From Acetobacteraceae bacterium (GTDB lineage: Bacteria > Pseudomonadota > Alphaproteobacteria > Acetobacterales > Acetobacteraceae), in assembly GCA_025352375.1 (NCBI GenBank), contig JANXTL010000026.1, positions 1-64,000 on the forward strand: a DNA stretch of 64,000 bases, written 5' to 3'. Of the stretch, positions 1 through 8,199 are shown in pieces. The position numbers and the translations under genes were made by a program. Each line of letters starts with the position of its first letter. Position 1 is the first letter of the stretch. The notes beneath the pieces were generated by a model. That model was not told where the DNA came from. It saw only the letters and a program-made list of their open reading frames with translations, and did not search any database.

Positions 1-127
1 GTTCCGGATGGATTTGGCGACTTTTTCGCCAATCGACTTCGAGCATAAATCCATTGAACAAGTCCCTATCTGCGTCATCTTCGATCAGAACGACGATATG
101 CGGCCTGTAGCGATTGCTGGCGGTCAT
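1..127 (-). CDS. Partner of AAA ATPase, N-terminal fragment (runs off left edge)
   Basis: This reading frame is missing from the ORF track because it is cut by the window edge. Reading the minus strand from the ATG at 127 gives about 42 residues with no stop, beginning MTASNRYRPH and containing the stretch IVVLIEDDADRDLFNGF. A beta-strand followed by an acidic pair and a Gly-Phe is the sort of start seen in TOPRIM-like or small partner proteins encoded beside AAA ATPases of the OLD/PARIS type, but too little is visible to assign a family. It lies directly downstream of the ATPase gene on the same strand, separated by a palindromic repeat element, so the two probably form one module. A purine-rich stretch (AGAGGTGA) lies about 15 nt upstream, a rather long spacing for a ribosome binding site. 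Confidence 0.55.
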   Translation of the reverse strand, partial: MTASNRYRPHIVVLIEDDADRDLFNGFMLEVDWRKSRQIHPE

Positions 128-149
128 GATCGTATCACGTCACCTCTTA

Positions 150-265
150 CTAGAGCGTGATCGCCTGAGGTTGACTTCAACCTCGGGCGATCACGCTCTC
201 AAACAAAGGCTTAGACCATGATCGAACGCCGCGATCGCGTGCAACCTCAAACGATCATGGTCTAA
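150..265. repeat. Dispersed double-hairpin element, copy 1
   Basis: First of four copies of a ~119-bp element (others at 21844-21962, 53522-53640, 56142-56260). It opens with CTAGAGCGTGATCGC and closes with GATCATGGTCTA, so the ends are imperfect terminal inverted repeats (11 of 13 bases). Inside are two hairpins. The first pairs GAGCGTGATCGCCTGAGGTTGA with its near-exact complement (21 of 22). The second has 14-bp perfect outer arms TTAGACCATGATCG. They are joined by the conserved linker CAAACAAAGGC. This copy is 3 bp shorter than the others and ends TCTAA rather than CTAG. It lies inside the 3' end of the AAA ATPase reading frame. Confidence 0.9.
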
Positions 266-1366
266 AGCAGCGATAAAATTGCCTGTAAATCCGCCCGATG
301 ACCGAATTTCCTCGACCGACCGGACGATCGCTGGTTCGAGGTGACTATTCCGGTACAGCACCAGAGTATTCTCCTCGGAGAACCGGCTGACCGCCTCGGT
401 ATTGTGAGAGGTTACAATCAGTTGTCTACGCGTTCTGAACGATTGCCGCAACGCCAGAATCATATTCCCAATCTCGGACGTTCCGACAAAATTGTCAGGC
501 TCGTCCCAGAAGCACAAAGAGGGCGTCGACGCTTCGTTCGCCGCGACGACAAGCGCGCAGATCACGAAACATTTTTCGCCGTCGGAGAGTTCCTCGAATG
601 GAATCGAAAGGCTGCTGTCTTTCACTTTGAATTGGGCCGTTAGCCGCTTGTGGTTCCCGCCGACAGATATATTTCTGACCCCCTGCAGGTCCGGCATTAT
701 GTCCTTTAAAAAATCGGACATTCCCTCATACGCTTCCGGCACATGAGCAAAAAGACCGGTAAACCATTCGCCGAGGTTCTCCACCTCGGCGTCGGGCTGC
801 GTGGTGCCCAATTCAGAATCACCACGAGCGCGACTCGGTATCGGCCGCAAAATCAGCATGGTCGCAAGCGATTGCCTGAAAACAGAGATCGGATCGTCGG
901 TCGCGGATCCCGGTGATTGAACGATCGGAAGAGCAACGTTGTTCCAATCGATGCCGAAGCTGACCTCTTGCGCCCTTCCTGCCCGCATGAGGCGCACCTC
1001 CGCAAGCTCGCGACTAAAAACGGTGGCACCATCGACAAGCAATTGCTCGTGAAAAACCCGCAACTCCTTAAATCCGCTCGGAAAATCGAATGCCACGGTA
1101 TATTTGTAAGCCTTGGCATCCAGCCTCGCTTCAACCTCAAACCGCATCGGCACGTCGACGCGGCCCCGGGTCAAATCTTTCGGCTTGACCAGATCGTCCA
1201 CTCTGGTCGTGCCCCGCCCAATCCGCTGGAGGATTTCCAACGCGAATGCGACCGTCGACTTCCCCGCACCATTCCTCCCTATCAATAGGGTGGAGGGGCG
1301 CGAACCAAGCAGCAGCTCGAAGTTCTCCAAACACCGGAAATTATGAACGTACAATCGCTCGATCAT
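191..1366 (-). CDS. AAA family ATPase (AAA_15/AAA_21-like, OLD/PARIS-type architecture)
   Basis: About 391 residues from the ATG at 1366. The ORF track starts 37 codons earlier, but MIERLYVHNFRCLENF is the standard beginning of this fold. Walker A is GRNGAGKST (about residues 30-38), the ABC-type signature LSDGEK (260-265), Walker B with DEPD (288-291) and the switch His in VTSHN (about 320). This is the SMC/RecF-like ATPase found in OLD nucleases and in two-gene defence modules, where the ATPase senses and a partner acts. The final ~23 residues (DHDRLRLHAIAAFDHGLSL and on) are encoded by the inserted palindromic element, so the ancestral C-terminus ended near residue 368. A role in phage defence is an inference from architecture only. 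Confidence 0.85.
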   Translation of the reverse strand: MIERLYVHNFRCLENFELLLGSRPSTLLIGRNGAGKSTVAFALEILQRIGRGTTRVDDLVKPKDLTRGRVDVPMRFEVEARLDAKAYKYTVAFDFPSGFKELRVFHEQLLVDGATVFSRELAEVRLMRAGRAQEVSFGIDWNNVALPIVQSPGSATDDPISVFRQSLATMLILRPIPSRARGDSELGTTQPDAEVENLGEWFTGLFAHVPEAYEGMSDFLKDIMPDLQGVRNISVGGNHKRLTAQFKVKDSSLSIPFEELSDGEKCFVICALVVAANEASTPSLCFWDEPDNFVGTSEIGNMILALRQSFRTRRQLIVTSHNTEAVSRFSEENTLVLYRNSHLEPAIVRSVEEIRSSGGFTGNFIAALDHDRLRLHAIAAFDHGLSLCLRA

Positions 1367-1499
1367 GCGCAGGATGATACGCCCCCCCGGGTCGCGTTCA
1401 AGGACCGAACGACCCCGGTCCCCGCCACCCCGGTCGCCATTTGCCAAGCCGGTGAAACCGCCCCACCATGCCTCCAATCAGCCACAAGGACCCGTCCCC

Positions 1500-2339
1500 A
1501 TGGAATTCGGCGCCTCGATCTTCTTCACGGACTACTCCATCGGGCCCGCCGCTCTGGCGGTGGCGCTCGAGGAACGCGGGTTCGACAGCCTATGGGCCGC
1601 CGAACACTCCCATATCCCGGTGCCCCGCCGCACCCCGCCCCCCGGCGGAGGGGAGTTGCCTAAGCGCTACTACGACGTGATGGACCCGTTCGTCACGCTG
1701 GCGGTCGCGGCCGGCGCCACGAAAATGCTGAAAGTCGCCACCGGCATCTGCCTGGTGATCCAGCGCGACACCATCCAGACGGCGAAATCCGTCGCGTCCA
1801 TCGACCAAACCAGCGGCGGGCGCTTCCTGTTTGGCATTGGCGGCGGCTGGAACGTGGAGGAAATCGAATCCCACGGCACTGTCTTCAAAACCCGCATGCA
1901 GAAAATGCGGGAGCAAATGGAGGCGATGAAGGAAATCTGGACCAAATCGACCGCATCCTACGCCGGGGAGATCGTGACGGTCCCGCCGATGATGACCTGG
2001 CCCAAGCCAGTGCAAAAGCCCTACCCCCCGATCATCCTGGGCGGCGCCTTCCCCTACGCGGCGCGCCGGGCAATCCGTTACGGCGACGGCTGGTTCCCGA
2101 ATGCCAGCAGCGGGAACCCCGAAGAATACATGCCCCGCTTCCACCAAATGTGCTCCGAGGCCGGACGCGATCCGCTGCCAGTGACCATGGGCGGTGCGAC
2201 CGAGGATCTGAAGCAGTTGCACAGGTTTCGCGAACTCGGCGCGGTGCGCACGGTCGTCAGCCTGCCGGCGGAGAGTGAGGATAAGATACTGCCGGTGCTG
2301 GACCGGTGGGCGGCGTTGATCCGGCAGGTCCGGGGCTAG
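1500..2339 (+). CDS. LLM-class flavin-dependent oxidoreductase (TIGR03619-like)
   Basis: About 279 residues of a luciferase-like (bacterial luciferase TIM-barrel) monooxygenase, the group often annotated as probable F420-dependent oxidoreductase. The start MEFGASIFFTDYSI is placed at 1500, well inside the longer ORF-track frame, with AAGGA about 9 nt upstream. Supporting segments are ERGFDSLWAAEHSHIP near the N-terminus, the central GRFLFGIGGGWNVEE and the flavin-binding PPIILGGAFPYAARRA. The family oxidises small organic substrates with reduced flavin or F420; the substrate cannot be predicted. It is divergent from the AAA ATPase gene and its stop codon overlaps that of the next gene in a shared CTAG. 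Confidence 0.85.
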   Translation: MEFGASIFFTDYSIGPAALAVALEERGFDSLWAAEHSHIPVPRRTPPPGGGELPKRYYDVMDPFVTLAVAAGATKMLKVATGICLVIQRDTIQTAKSVASIDQTSGGRFLFGIGGGWNVEEIESHGTVFKTRMQKMREQMEAMKEIWTKSTASYAGEIVTVPPMMTWPKPVQKPYPPIILGGAFPYAARRAIRYGDGWFPNASSGNPEEYMPRFHQMCSEAGRDPLPVTMGGATEDLKQLHRFRELGAVRTVVSLPAESEDKILPVLDRWAALIRQVRG

Positions 2340-2656
2340 ACGGGCTCCAGCGTCCCGATCCCGTCGGCTGCGGAGAAGGTAATCCGGGTCCCATCCGGCA
2401 GAGCAACCGTGTTCCGAACGACGGCCACGCTTTCGTGGGAAACGACGAGCGGCATTTGCACGCCACCCCCGGTCATCGCGGCGCCCATCAACGATGCGCC
2501 CGCGCTATCGGCGGCGGATCGGTCGCGAAACAGCGCCTCTAGATCGATACGGGGCACATGGGCGCCCGATGCGATCGTGACTGCGCTAGCCGCCAACGCG
2601 CCGACGGCAGCTGCGCTTCGGCCACGCCGACGTTCAAAACTGGCTTTTTTCCGCAT
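2336..2656 (-). CDS. Small hypothetical protein with N-terminal hydrophobic segment
   Basis: About 106 residues from the ATG at 2656, preceded by GGAG 8 nt upstream. The longer ORF-track frame (to 2929) runs into the Nudix gene and is not credible. The N-terminus is basic (MRKKASFERRRGRS) followed by an Ala-rich stretch (AAAVGALAASAVTIASGA) that could be a signal peptide or short membrane segment. The rest, with VVRNTVALPDGTRITF, looks like a small beta-rich domain. It is convergent with the upstream oxidoreductase, sharing CTAG as both stops. No family was recognised. Confidence 0.6.
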   Translation of the reverse strand: MRKKASFERRRGRSAAAVGALAASAVTIASGAHVPRIDLEALFRDRSAADSAGASLMGAAMTGGGVQMPLVVSHESVAVVRNTVALPDGTRITFSAADGIGTLEPV

Positions 2657-2756
2657 GACCAATCTCCAAGACGACGAATGGAGCCGCCGGTGGAGCCAAT
2701 TATGACGGGAGATGGTTAATGAAGGGTTAACGCGACAGCCTGTCAGAAAATAAAAT

Positions 2757-3314
2757 TCAGAGGTTGGCCAGCGGTTCCATTCGGTGCACGCCGCGCCGGT
2801 CGTCGGGCGGGTTGCCCGCCGGGGCACCCAGCACGCCGGATGGATTGTCGTGCCAGGCGTGCAGTGCCCAGCGAACCGATGGAAAGGCAATCTCGTCCCA
2901 CGGGATGCGGTCCCATTCGAACAGCCCAACCTCCAGGCTTTCGGGTCCGGCGCCGTAGACCGGCGTATCGGAATTGGCGAAGCGACCGCGAAAAATCATC
3001 TGCACCTGTCCAATGCGGGCGATGCTGAAAACGCCGAGAATGCCCTCGATGACGATATCCACCTCGGCTTCTTCCTTTGCTTCCCGAGCGGCGCCTTCTT
3101 CCAGGGTTTCGCCAAGCTCCATGTAGCCGGCGGGCAAAGTCCAAAACCCACGACGCGGTTCGATGGCACGCCGGCACAGCAGCACCGACGCCCCGAATAC
3201 AACGACGGTACCAACCACGATCTTGGGGTTTTCATAGGCGATATGGCCACAATCGGCGCACACATCGCGCTCGCGATTGTCGCCCTCGGGAATGCGGCGG
3301 ATGAATCCTGACAT
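2757..3314 (-). CDS. Nudix hydrolase with N-terminal zinc ribbon
   Basis: 185 residues. The N-terminus carries a CADCGHIAYENPK zinc-ribbon half of the type that precedes Nudix domains in ADP-ribose/NADH pyrophosphatase-like enzymes. The Nudix box runs from GYMELGETLEEGAAREAKEE at about residues 62-84 and keeps the REx2EE metal-binding core; the late Gly is replaced by Glu. The family cleaves nucleoside diphosphates linked to another moiety, and the preferred substrate is not evident here. The C-terminal tail after WALHAWHDNP is proline- and charge-rich and probably disordered. It stands alone, about 100 bp from the next gene on either side. Confidence 0.88.
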   Translation of the reverse strand: MSGFIRRIPEGDNRERDVCADCGHIAYENPKIVVGTVVVFGASVLLCRRAIEPRRGFWTLPAGYMELGETLEEGAAREAKEEAEVDIVIEGILGVFSIARIGQVQMIFRGRFANSDTPVYGAGPESLEVGLFEWDRIPWDEIAFPSVRWALHAWHDNPSGVLGAPAGNPPDDRRGVHRMEPLANL

Positions 3315-3537
3315 GGCACTACCCTGACGCTTCGGGCGGGAAGGATCAAGCTTAACCGGCGGTCGAGCCAGGGCAATCGCATTGGGCCCGACATCGTCCG
3401 AACTGAGTAAAGGAACAGGTTCTACCGAACCCCATGCCTGAGACAGGCCAAGCCCTGCCTCGCCGCCAATTTGAAGTCGCGGGCGACGCTTCGTCTCGGT
3501 CGTCTCGACACAGTTGTTGTCCTTACTAAGTTCCAGG

Positions 3538-4242
3538 TCACGTCATGCCGCACATACGCTTCAGCTCCTCCGGCCGCTTGATCGTGAGCAGCCCGCCTTC
3601 CTTCAATACCAGCCCCTCATCCTCCCAGGCGCGCATCTGCTTGTTGACGCTTTCGCGGGACGACGCGACGAGGCGGCTTAGGTCGTTCTGCGACAGTTTG
3701 ATCCCGATCCGTACCGCCGGCCCGACCGGCTTGCCGTAATCGCCGGCGAGCTTGATCAACGTGCGACCCAGCCGCGCCGGCAGGTCGAACATCACGAAAT
3801 CGCCGAGGGTTTCGCTGGTATCGCGCAGTCGCTCGCACAGCACCGCGAGCAGGCGCAGCGCGAGGTCTTTGTCGCCTTCGAGATACGGCACGAAATGGCG
3901 GCGTTCGATCACCAGCAGATGAACATCCTCGAACGCGGTGGCATCGGCGCTGCGAGGTTTGCCGTCGAGCAGTGCGATCTCTCCGAACACCTCCCCGGCG
4001 TCGATCATGTTGAGGGTAATTTCCTTGCCGTTCAGCGACATGGCACCGATACGAACCCGGCCGCTGAGCACCGCCATCATCGACGAACCCGGGTCGTCTT
4101 TCTGGAAAATCACCTGTCCCCGGCGATACCGCCGGTCGGCCGCCATCCTCAAAATGCCCTCCAGCTCCTCCGGTCGCATCGCTCGGAACAAGTCGCTGGA
4201 CAGCAAAGCGTCCCGCCTGTTGTCGCGTCCGTCATCCGGCAC
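3538..4242 (-). CDS. Crp/Fnr-family transcriptional regulator
   Basis: 234 residues. The cyclic-nucleotide-binding beta-barrel spans about residues 18-130, with the phosphate-binding cassette GEVFGEIALLDGKPRSADA. A dimerisation helix follows, then a winged helix (about 165-222) whose recognition helix is SQNDLSRLVASSRESVNKQM. There is no N-terminal cysteine cluster, so it is not an oxygen-sensing Fnr; a Crp-like ligand sensor is more likely. It is divergent from the serine hydrolase operon that starts at 4341 with about 100 bp between, and may control it, although I saw no convincing operator. Confidence 0.9.
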   Translation of the reverse strand: MPDDGRDNRRDALLSSDLFRAMRPEELEGILRMAADRRYRRGQVIFQKDDPGSSMMAVLSGRVRIGAMSLNGKEITLNMIDAGEVFGEIALLDGKPRSADATAFEDVHLLVIERRHFVPYLEGDKDLALRLLAVLCERLRDTSETLGDFVMFDLPARLGRTLIKLAGDYGKPVGPAVRIGIKLSQNDLSRLVASSRESVNKQMRAWEDEGLVLKEGGLLTIKRPEELKRMCGMT

Positions 4243-4340
4243 GTCGTTCCCCTTCCCGCTTTTGTATCCCCAACCCCCGCACTATGCGCCCAACGCCGGC
4301 CGCGCCATAGTCCGGCGGCTACAAACCGGGGAAACGCCGA

Positions 4341-5453
4341 ATGAACCTGCCCTCCATCGTCCCACCGCCGTTCGGCACGTTTTGGCCGGAGGCCCCGGCG
4401 GATATCGCCGGGATGAACTGGATGTGGCTGGAGGAAGCCGCCCGTTTCGCCACGGAGAACGAAACGCCGTGGCCGCGCGATCTGCGGCTGCACCTGGAAG
4501 GCGGTTTTTTCGAGCCGGCGCCGCATAACGAAATCCTGGGCCCGATCCGCCCGCGCGGCGAACCCAACGGGATGGTAACCCGAGCGGGGCATAAGATCGT
4601 GTCGTGGGGCGATACGGTGCAGGCGGATTACACATTCTCGGCGGCCAAAAGTTATTTGTCGATGCTGGCGGGTATCGCCGTCATGGACGGGCTGATAACG
4701 GACCTCGATGAGCCCGTGGGCGCGACGGTGCACGACGGCGGGTTCGATAGTCCGCGGAACCGCGCCATCGCGTGGCGGCATCTGTTGCAGAATACGTCGG
4801 AGTGGGAAGGCGAACTGTTCGGCAAATCCGATCTCATCGACCGCAACCGAAACCTGGGGCTGGAGGGCAAGGGACGGAAGGGCGATGCTCGGCCGTTGCA
4901 GTTGCCGGGCACGCATTGGGAATACAACGATGTCCGAGTGAACCGCCTGTCTCTGGCGCTGCTGCGCCGCTTCAAGCGCCCGCTGCCGGAGGTTTTTGCT
5001 GAGCGAATCATGCGCCCGATTGGGGCGTCGGACGACTGGAAATGGCAGGGTTACCGGACATCGACAGTGGATGTGGACGGCGTCCCGATCGAAAGCGTGT
5101 CCGGCGGCACCCATTGGGGCGGCGGCATGCTCATCCATGCCGAGGACCAGGTCCGTATCGGCCTTCTGATGCTCCGGCGCGGGGAATGGAACGGCAAGCG
5201 CCTACTGCCGGAAAGCTGGGTGGCAGAGTCGCTGGTCCCCTGCGCGCTGAACCCCAACTACGGCCTGCTATGGTGGCTGAATACCGGCCACGGGCGGTAC
5301 AAGAGCGCGCCCGAGGGCAGCTTTTTCGCTTCCGGCGCCGGCGGCAACCTGACCTGGGTGCTGCCGGAATACGACCTGGTGGCGGTGATGCGCTGGCTCG
5401 ATCCAACCGCCGTGGATACGTTTACCCGACTGATAATGCAGGCTTTGGCATGA
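4341..5453 (+). CDS. Serine hydrolase, beta-lactamase/class C-like esterase fold
   Basis: 370 residues. The SxxK nucleophile motif is in TFSAAKSYLS (about residue 95), and a Tyr motif occurs in WEYNDVRVN (about 200). SGAGGNLTW near the C-terminus occupies the position of the third (KTG-like) motif. This fold covers penicillin-binding-protein-like esterases and amide hydrolases. No signal peptide is visible, so it is probably cytoplasmic, which favours a catabolic esterase over a cell-wall enzyme. Its stop overlaps the start of the enoyl-CoA hydratase (ATGA), implying translational coupling and a shared pathway. Confidence 0.85.
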   Translation: MNLPSIVPPPFGTFWPEAPADIAGMNWMWLEEAARFATENETPWPRDLRLHLEGGFFEPAPHNEILGPIRPRGEPNGMVTRAGHKIVSWGDTVQADYTFSAAKSYLSMLAGIAVMDGLITDLDEPVGATVHDGGFDSPRNRAIAWRHLLQNTSEWEGELFGKSDLIDRNRNLGLEGKGRKGDARPLQLPGTHWEYNDVRVNRLSLALLRRFKRPLPEVFAERIMRPIGASDDWKWQGYRTSTVDVDGVPIESVSGGTHWGGGMLIHAEDQVRIGLLMLRRGEWNGKRLLPESWVAESLVPCALNPNYGLLWWLNTGHGRYKSAPEGSFFASGAGGNLTWVLPEYDLVAVMRWLDPTAVDTFTRLIMQALA

Positions 5454-6238
5454 ATATTTACGAAACAATTAAGGTCGAGCCGGCCGGAGAAAATACGGTT
5501 GTGGTGACCCTGAACCGGCCCGAGGTGGTGAACGCCATGAACACCCAAATGGGCCTGGACCTGTTGGACGCGTTCGATGGTTTCTGCGCCGCCCCTAACG
5601 CCCAGCGCTGCATTGTGCTGACCGGCGCCGGCCGGGTGTTCTGCGGCGGCGGCGACCTCAAGCAGCGCAACGGCATGACCGACGCGCAATGGCAGGACCA
5701 GCATCTAATCTTCGAGCGCGCCATCCGCGCCATGATCGCCTGCCCCGTGCCCATCATCGCGGCGGTGAACGGCGCGGCCTATGCTGGGGGCATGGAAATG
5801 TCTCTCTGCTGCGATTTTATCTATGCCGTCGAAACGGCGCGCTTTGCGCTGACGGAGGTGACCTTAGGAATCATGCCCGGCGCCGGGGGCACCCAGAACC
5901 TGCCGCGTGCGGTGGGCGCCCGCCGTGCCAAGGAAATCCTGCTGACCGGCCGCCCCTTTACCGCCCAGCAAGGGTTCGACTGGGGAATGATCAACCGCCT
6001 GTGCTCCGCCGAGACGCTGCTGGCGGAGGCCCTGGAAACCGCTGCCGTTATCGCCGGCAACGCACCGATTTCCACGCGCCAGATCAAGCAGTCGGTGAAC
6101 ATGGGCGCCAATATGGACCTGCAAAGTGCCATGATGTTCGAAATCGAGGCCTATAACCGCATGGTCCCCACCGACGACCGTCGGGAAGGCATTCGCGCGT
6201 TCAACGAGAAGCGCAAGCCGGTCTACAAAGGCCGCTGA
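5450..6238 (+). CDS. Enoyl-CoA hydratase/isomerase family protein
   Basis: About 262 residues starting at the ATG at 5450 that overlaps the preceding stop. The ORF track begins 400 bp too early. Crotonase-fold hallmarks are LNRPEVVNAMNTQM, the oxyanion-hole loops GAGRVFCGGGDLKQR and AAVNGAAYAGGMEMSLCCD, and the catalytic region EVTLGIMPGAGGTQNLPRAV with a Glu at the usual hydratase position. It would hydrate or isomerise an acyl-CoA intermediate. Placed between a serine hydrolase and an MmgE/PrpD protein, it suggests a short catabolic operon for an unknown acid or ester. Confidence 0.9.
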   Translation: MNIYETIKVEPAGENTVVVTLNRPEVVNAMNTQMGLDLLDAFDGFCAAPNAQRCIVLTGAGRVFCGGGDLKQRNGMTDAQWQDQHLIFERAIRAMIACPVPIIAAVNGAAYAGGMEMSLCCDFIYAVETARFALTEVTLGIMPGAGGTQNLPRAVGARRAKEILLTGRPFTAQQGFDWGMINRLCSAETLLAEALETAAVIAGNAPISTRQIKQSVNMGANMDLQSAMMFEIEAYNRMVPTDDRREGIRAFNEKRKPVYKGR

Positions 6239-6259
6239 ATTCAGCAAGGGAACGAACCG

Positions 6260-7627
6260 ATGAATGCCATGACCGACCTCCGCGACCACGGCCTGACACG
6301 CGCGCTGGCCAACCAGGCCCGCGCTTTGACCCTGGCGGAAATCCCCGAGGTCACCCGCGCCTGGGCCCGCCAGTGCATCCTGGACTACACCGCCTGCGGC
6401 ATCGCCGGCGCCAGCGATGAGCTGGTACATATTCTGCTGGCGGAAATGCAGGAGCAAGGCGGGAAGGAGGCGGCATCCTTAGTGGGTCATGCCGGCAAAC
6501 TGCCCGTCGCATCCGCCGCGCTTGTGAACGGCGCCGCGGCGCATACGCTGGATTTCGACGACGTAAACTTGGCGATGCCGGGCCATCCCTCGGTCGCCAT
6601 CCTGCCCGCGCTGCTGGCGTTGGCGGAGGAACGCGGGTCGTCCGGCGCCGACGTGCTGACCGCATTCGTCGCGGGCTACGAGTTGCAATGCCGCGTTGGC
6701 CGGGTGATCTCCCCCGGGCATTACGACGTGCTGGGCTTCCATTCCACCGCCACGGTCGGCAGCTTCGGCGCTGCCGCCGCCTGCGCGCACCTGATGGGCT
6801 TGGACGCCGATAAATTCGCCACCGCGCTGGGCATCGCCGGCACCCAGGCCGCCGGGCTGAAATCGATGTTCGGCACCATGTGCAAGCCGCTGCATGCGGG
6901 CAAGGCTGCGTACAACGGGGTGATGGGCGCCAAGTTGGCGGCGCGGGGCTTCACCAGCCGCACCGACGTCCTTGAATGCGGCCAGGGCTTCGCGCGCACG
7001 CACAGCCCGGACTTCAATCCGGAACGCGCGATGGAGGCCCCGGTCGGCGGCTGGTACATCCAAAGCAACCTGTTTAAATATCATGCCGCCTGCTACATGG
7101 TGCACTCCAGCATCGACTCCGCCCGCAAGCTGCGGGAACAACATGGCGTCACCCCGGACAGGGTGGAGCGCATTCGTGTCCAGGTGGAAGAATCCTGCGA
7201 CCGAATCTGCAACATTCCTGCGCCTGTTACCGGGTTGGAAGCCAAATTCTCCCTGAAACTCGCCACCGCGATGGGCCTGTCCGGGATCGATACGGGTCGC
7301 CTGTCCACCTATTCCGAGGCGGTCGCCACCAACCCCAGCCTGACAGCTCTGCGCGACAAGGTGGAGCTGGATTTCCGCACCGGCATCCCCAACACCTTCG
7401 CCGAGATCGAGCTTCTGCTGACGGATGGCACGACCGTCACCGCCCGGCATGATTCCGGCATCCCGTCCAATGACGTGGTAAATCAAGGCAAGCGGCTGGA
7501 AGAAAAATTCAACGCGCTGGTTGAGCCGGTGCTGGGGGCGAACCGGTCCTCGGCGTTGATTTCGGATATCGGGCGGTTTGAGGAATTGGGCGATATCCGG
7601 GGGCTGATGGGTTTGGCTGAGGGGTGA
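6260..7627 (+). CDS. MmgE/PrpD family protein
   Basis: 455 residues, full length for the MmgE/PrpD family (2-methylcitrate dehydratase, iminodisuccinate epimerase, cis-aconitate decarboxylase relatives). Recognisable parts are the N-terminal helical region, HTLDFDDVNLAMPGHPS (about 95-110), GYELQCRVGRVISPGHYDV and HAGKAAYNGVMGAKLAARGF in the central domain, and the C-terminal PSNDVVNQGKRLEEKF. AGGGAACGA lies upstream of the start. It is third in the 4341-7627 operon, 21 bp after the hydratase. The family dehydrates or isomerises small di- and tricarboxylates; the substrate here is not predictable. Confidence 0.9.
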   Translation: MNAMTDLRDHGLTRALANQARALTLAEIPEVTRAWARQCILDYTACGIAGASDELVHILLAEMQEQGGKEAASLVGHAGKLPVASAALVNGAAAHTLDFDDVNLAMPGHPSVAILPALLALAEERGSSGADVLTAFVAGYELQCRVGRVISPGHYDVLGFHSTATVGSFGAAAACAHLMGLDADKFATALGIAGTQAAGLKSMFGTMCKPLHAGKAAYNGVMGAKLAARGFTSRTDVLECGQGFARTHSPDFNPERAMEAPVGGWYIQSNLFKYHAACYMVHSSIDSARKLREQHGVTPDRVERIRVQVEESCDRICNIPAPVTGLEAKFSLKLATAMGLSGIDTGRLSTYSEAVATNPSLTALRDKVELDFRTGIPNTFAEIELLLTDGTTVTARHDSGIPSNDVVNQGKRLEEKFNALVEPVLGANRSSALISDIGRFEELGDIRGLMGLAEG

Positions 7628-7824
7628 ACGCGCACCAGCGTCGACGCGTGGTAGGCGTAATAGCGCTTAAAATGACCACGGCAACGCCGTATATAACGAG
7701 TGCTTTTTGGTAAGGGAAGTGGCCCGACCATTGTGCCGTATTTAGGCTCGAAAGCGAGGGAATCGTCCCCGCTTATGAGAGGAACAGCACATGATCGGTC
7801 TCATCCCTTCCCCTGGAGTTCGAA

Positions 7825-8199
7825 ATGCACAGTGTCATCCAAACCCCAGACTTTCTCGCGGACGCTAAATATGCAGGAATGGGCGACGAAGAACGAGAGT
7901 AGGTTGTCGATTACCTCTCCACACACCCCACTGCCGGTGACGTCATCAAGGGCACAAATGGCGCCCGCAAAATCAGGTTCGCCGGGCGTGGCAAAGGCAA
8001 GAGTGGCGGCTATCGGGTCATAACCTACTTCGGAGGCGACGATGTTCCGGTCTTCCTGCTGAACGTTTATTCCAAAGGAGACAGAGTCGATCTGTCCCAA
8101 GCCAATCGCAACGAACTCAGCGAGGTACTCGGTGCTATCGCGAGCACTTACAGACAAGGAGTAATGCGGTATGTCACGAGCGGGCGATCGAATTCTTAG
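7825..8199 (+). pseudogene. higB: HigB/RelE-type toxin with in-frame amber codon
   Basis: Not visible in the ORF track because of an internal stop. From ATG 7825 (GGAG just upstream) the frame reads MHSVIQTPDFLADAKYAGM, meets TAG at codon 26 (7900-7902), then continues as [39 protein letters not shown] and [20 protein letters not shown]. That is a complete HigB-2/RelE-like mRNA interferase fold, with the GKSGGYRVI strand typical of the family. Only the one stop interrupts 125 codons. The final frame overlaps the antitoxin start by 29 nt. Either the toxin is dead, leaving the antitoxin alone, or the amber codon is suppressed or is a sequencing error. Confidence 0.8.
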
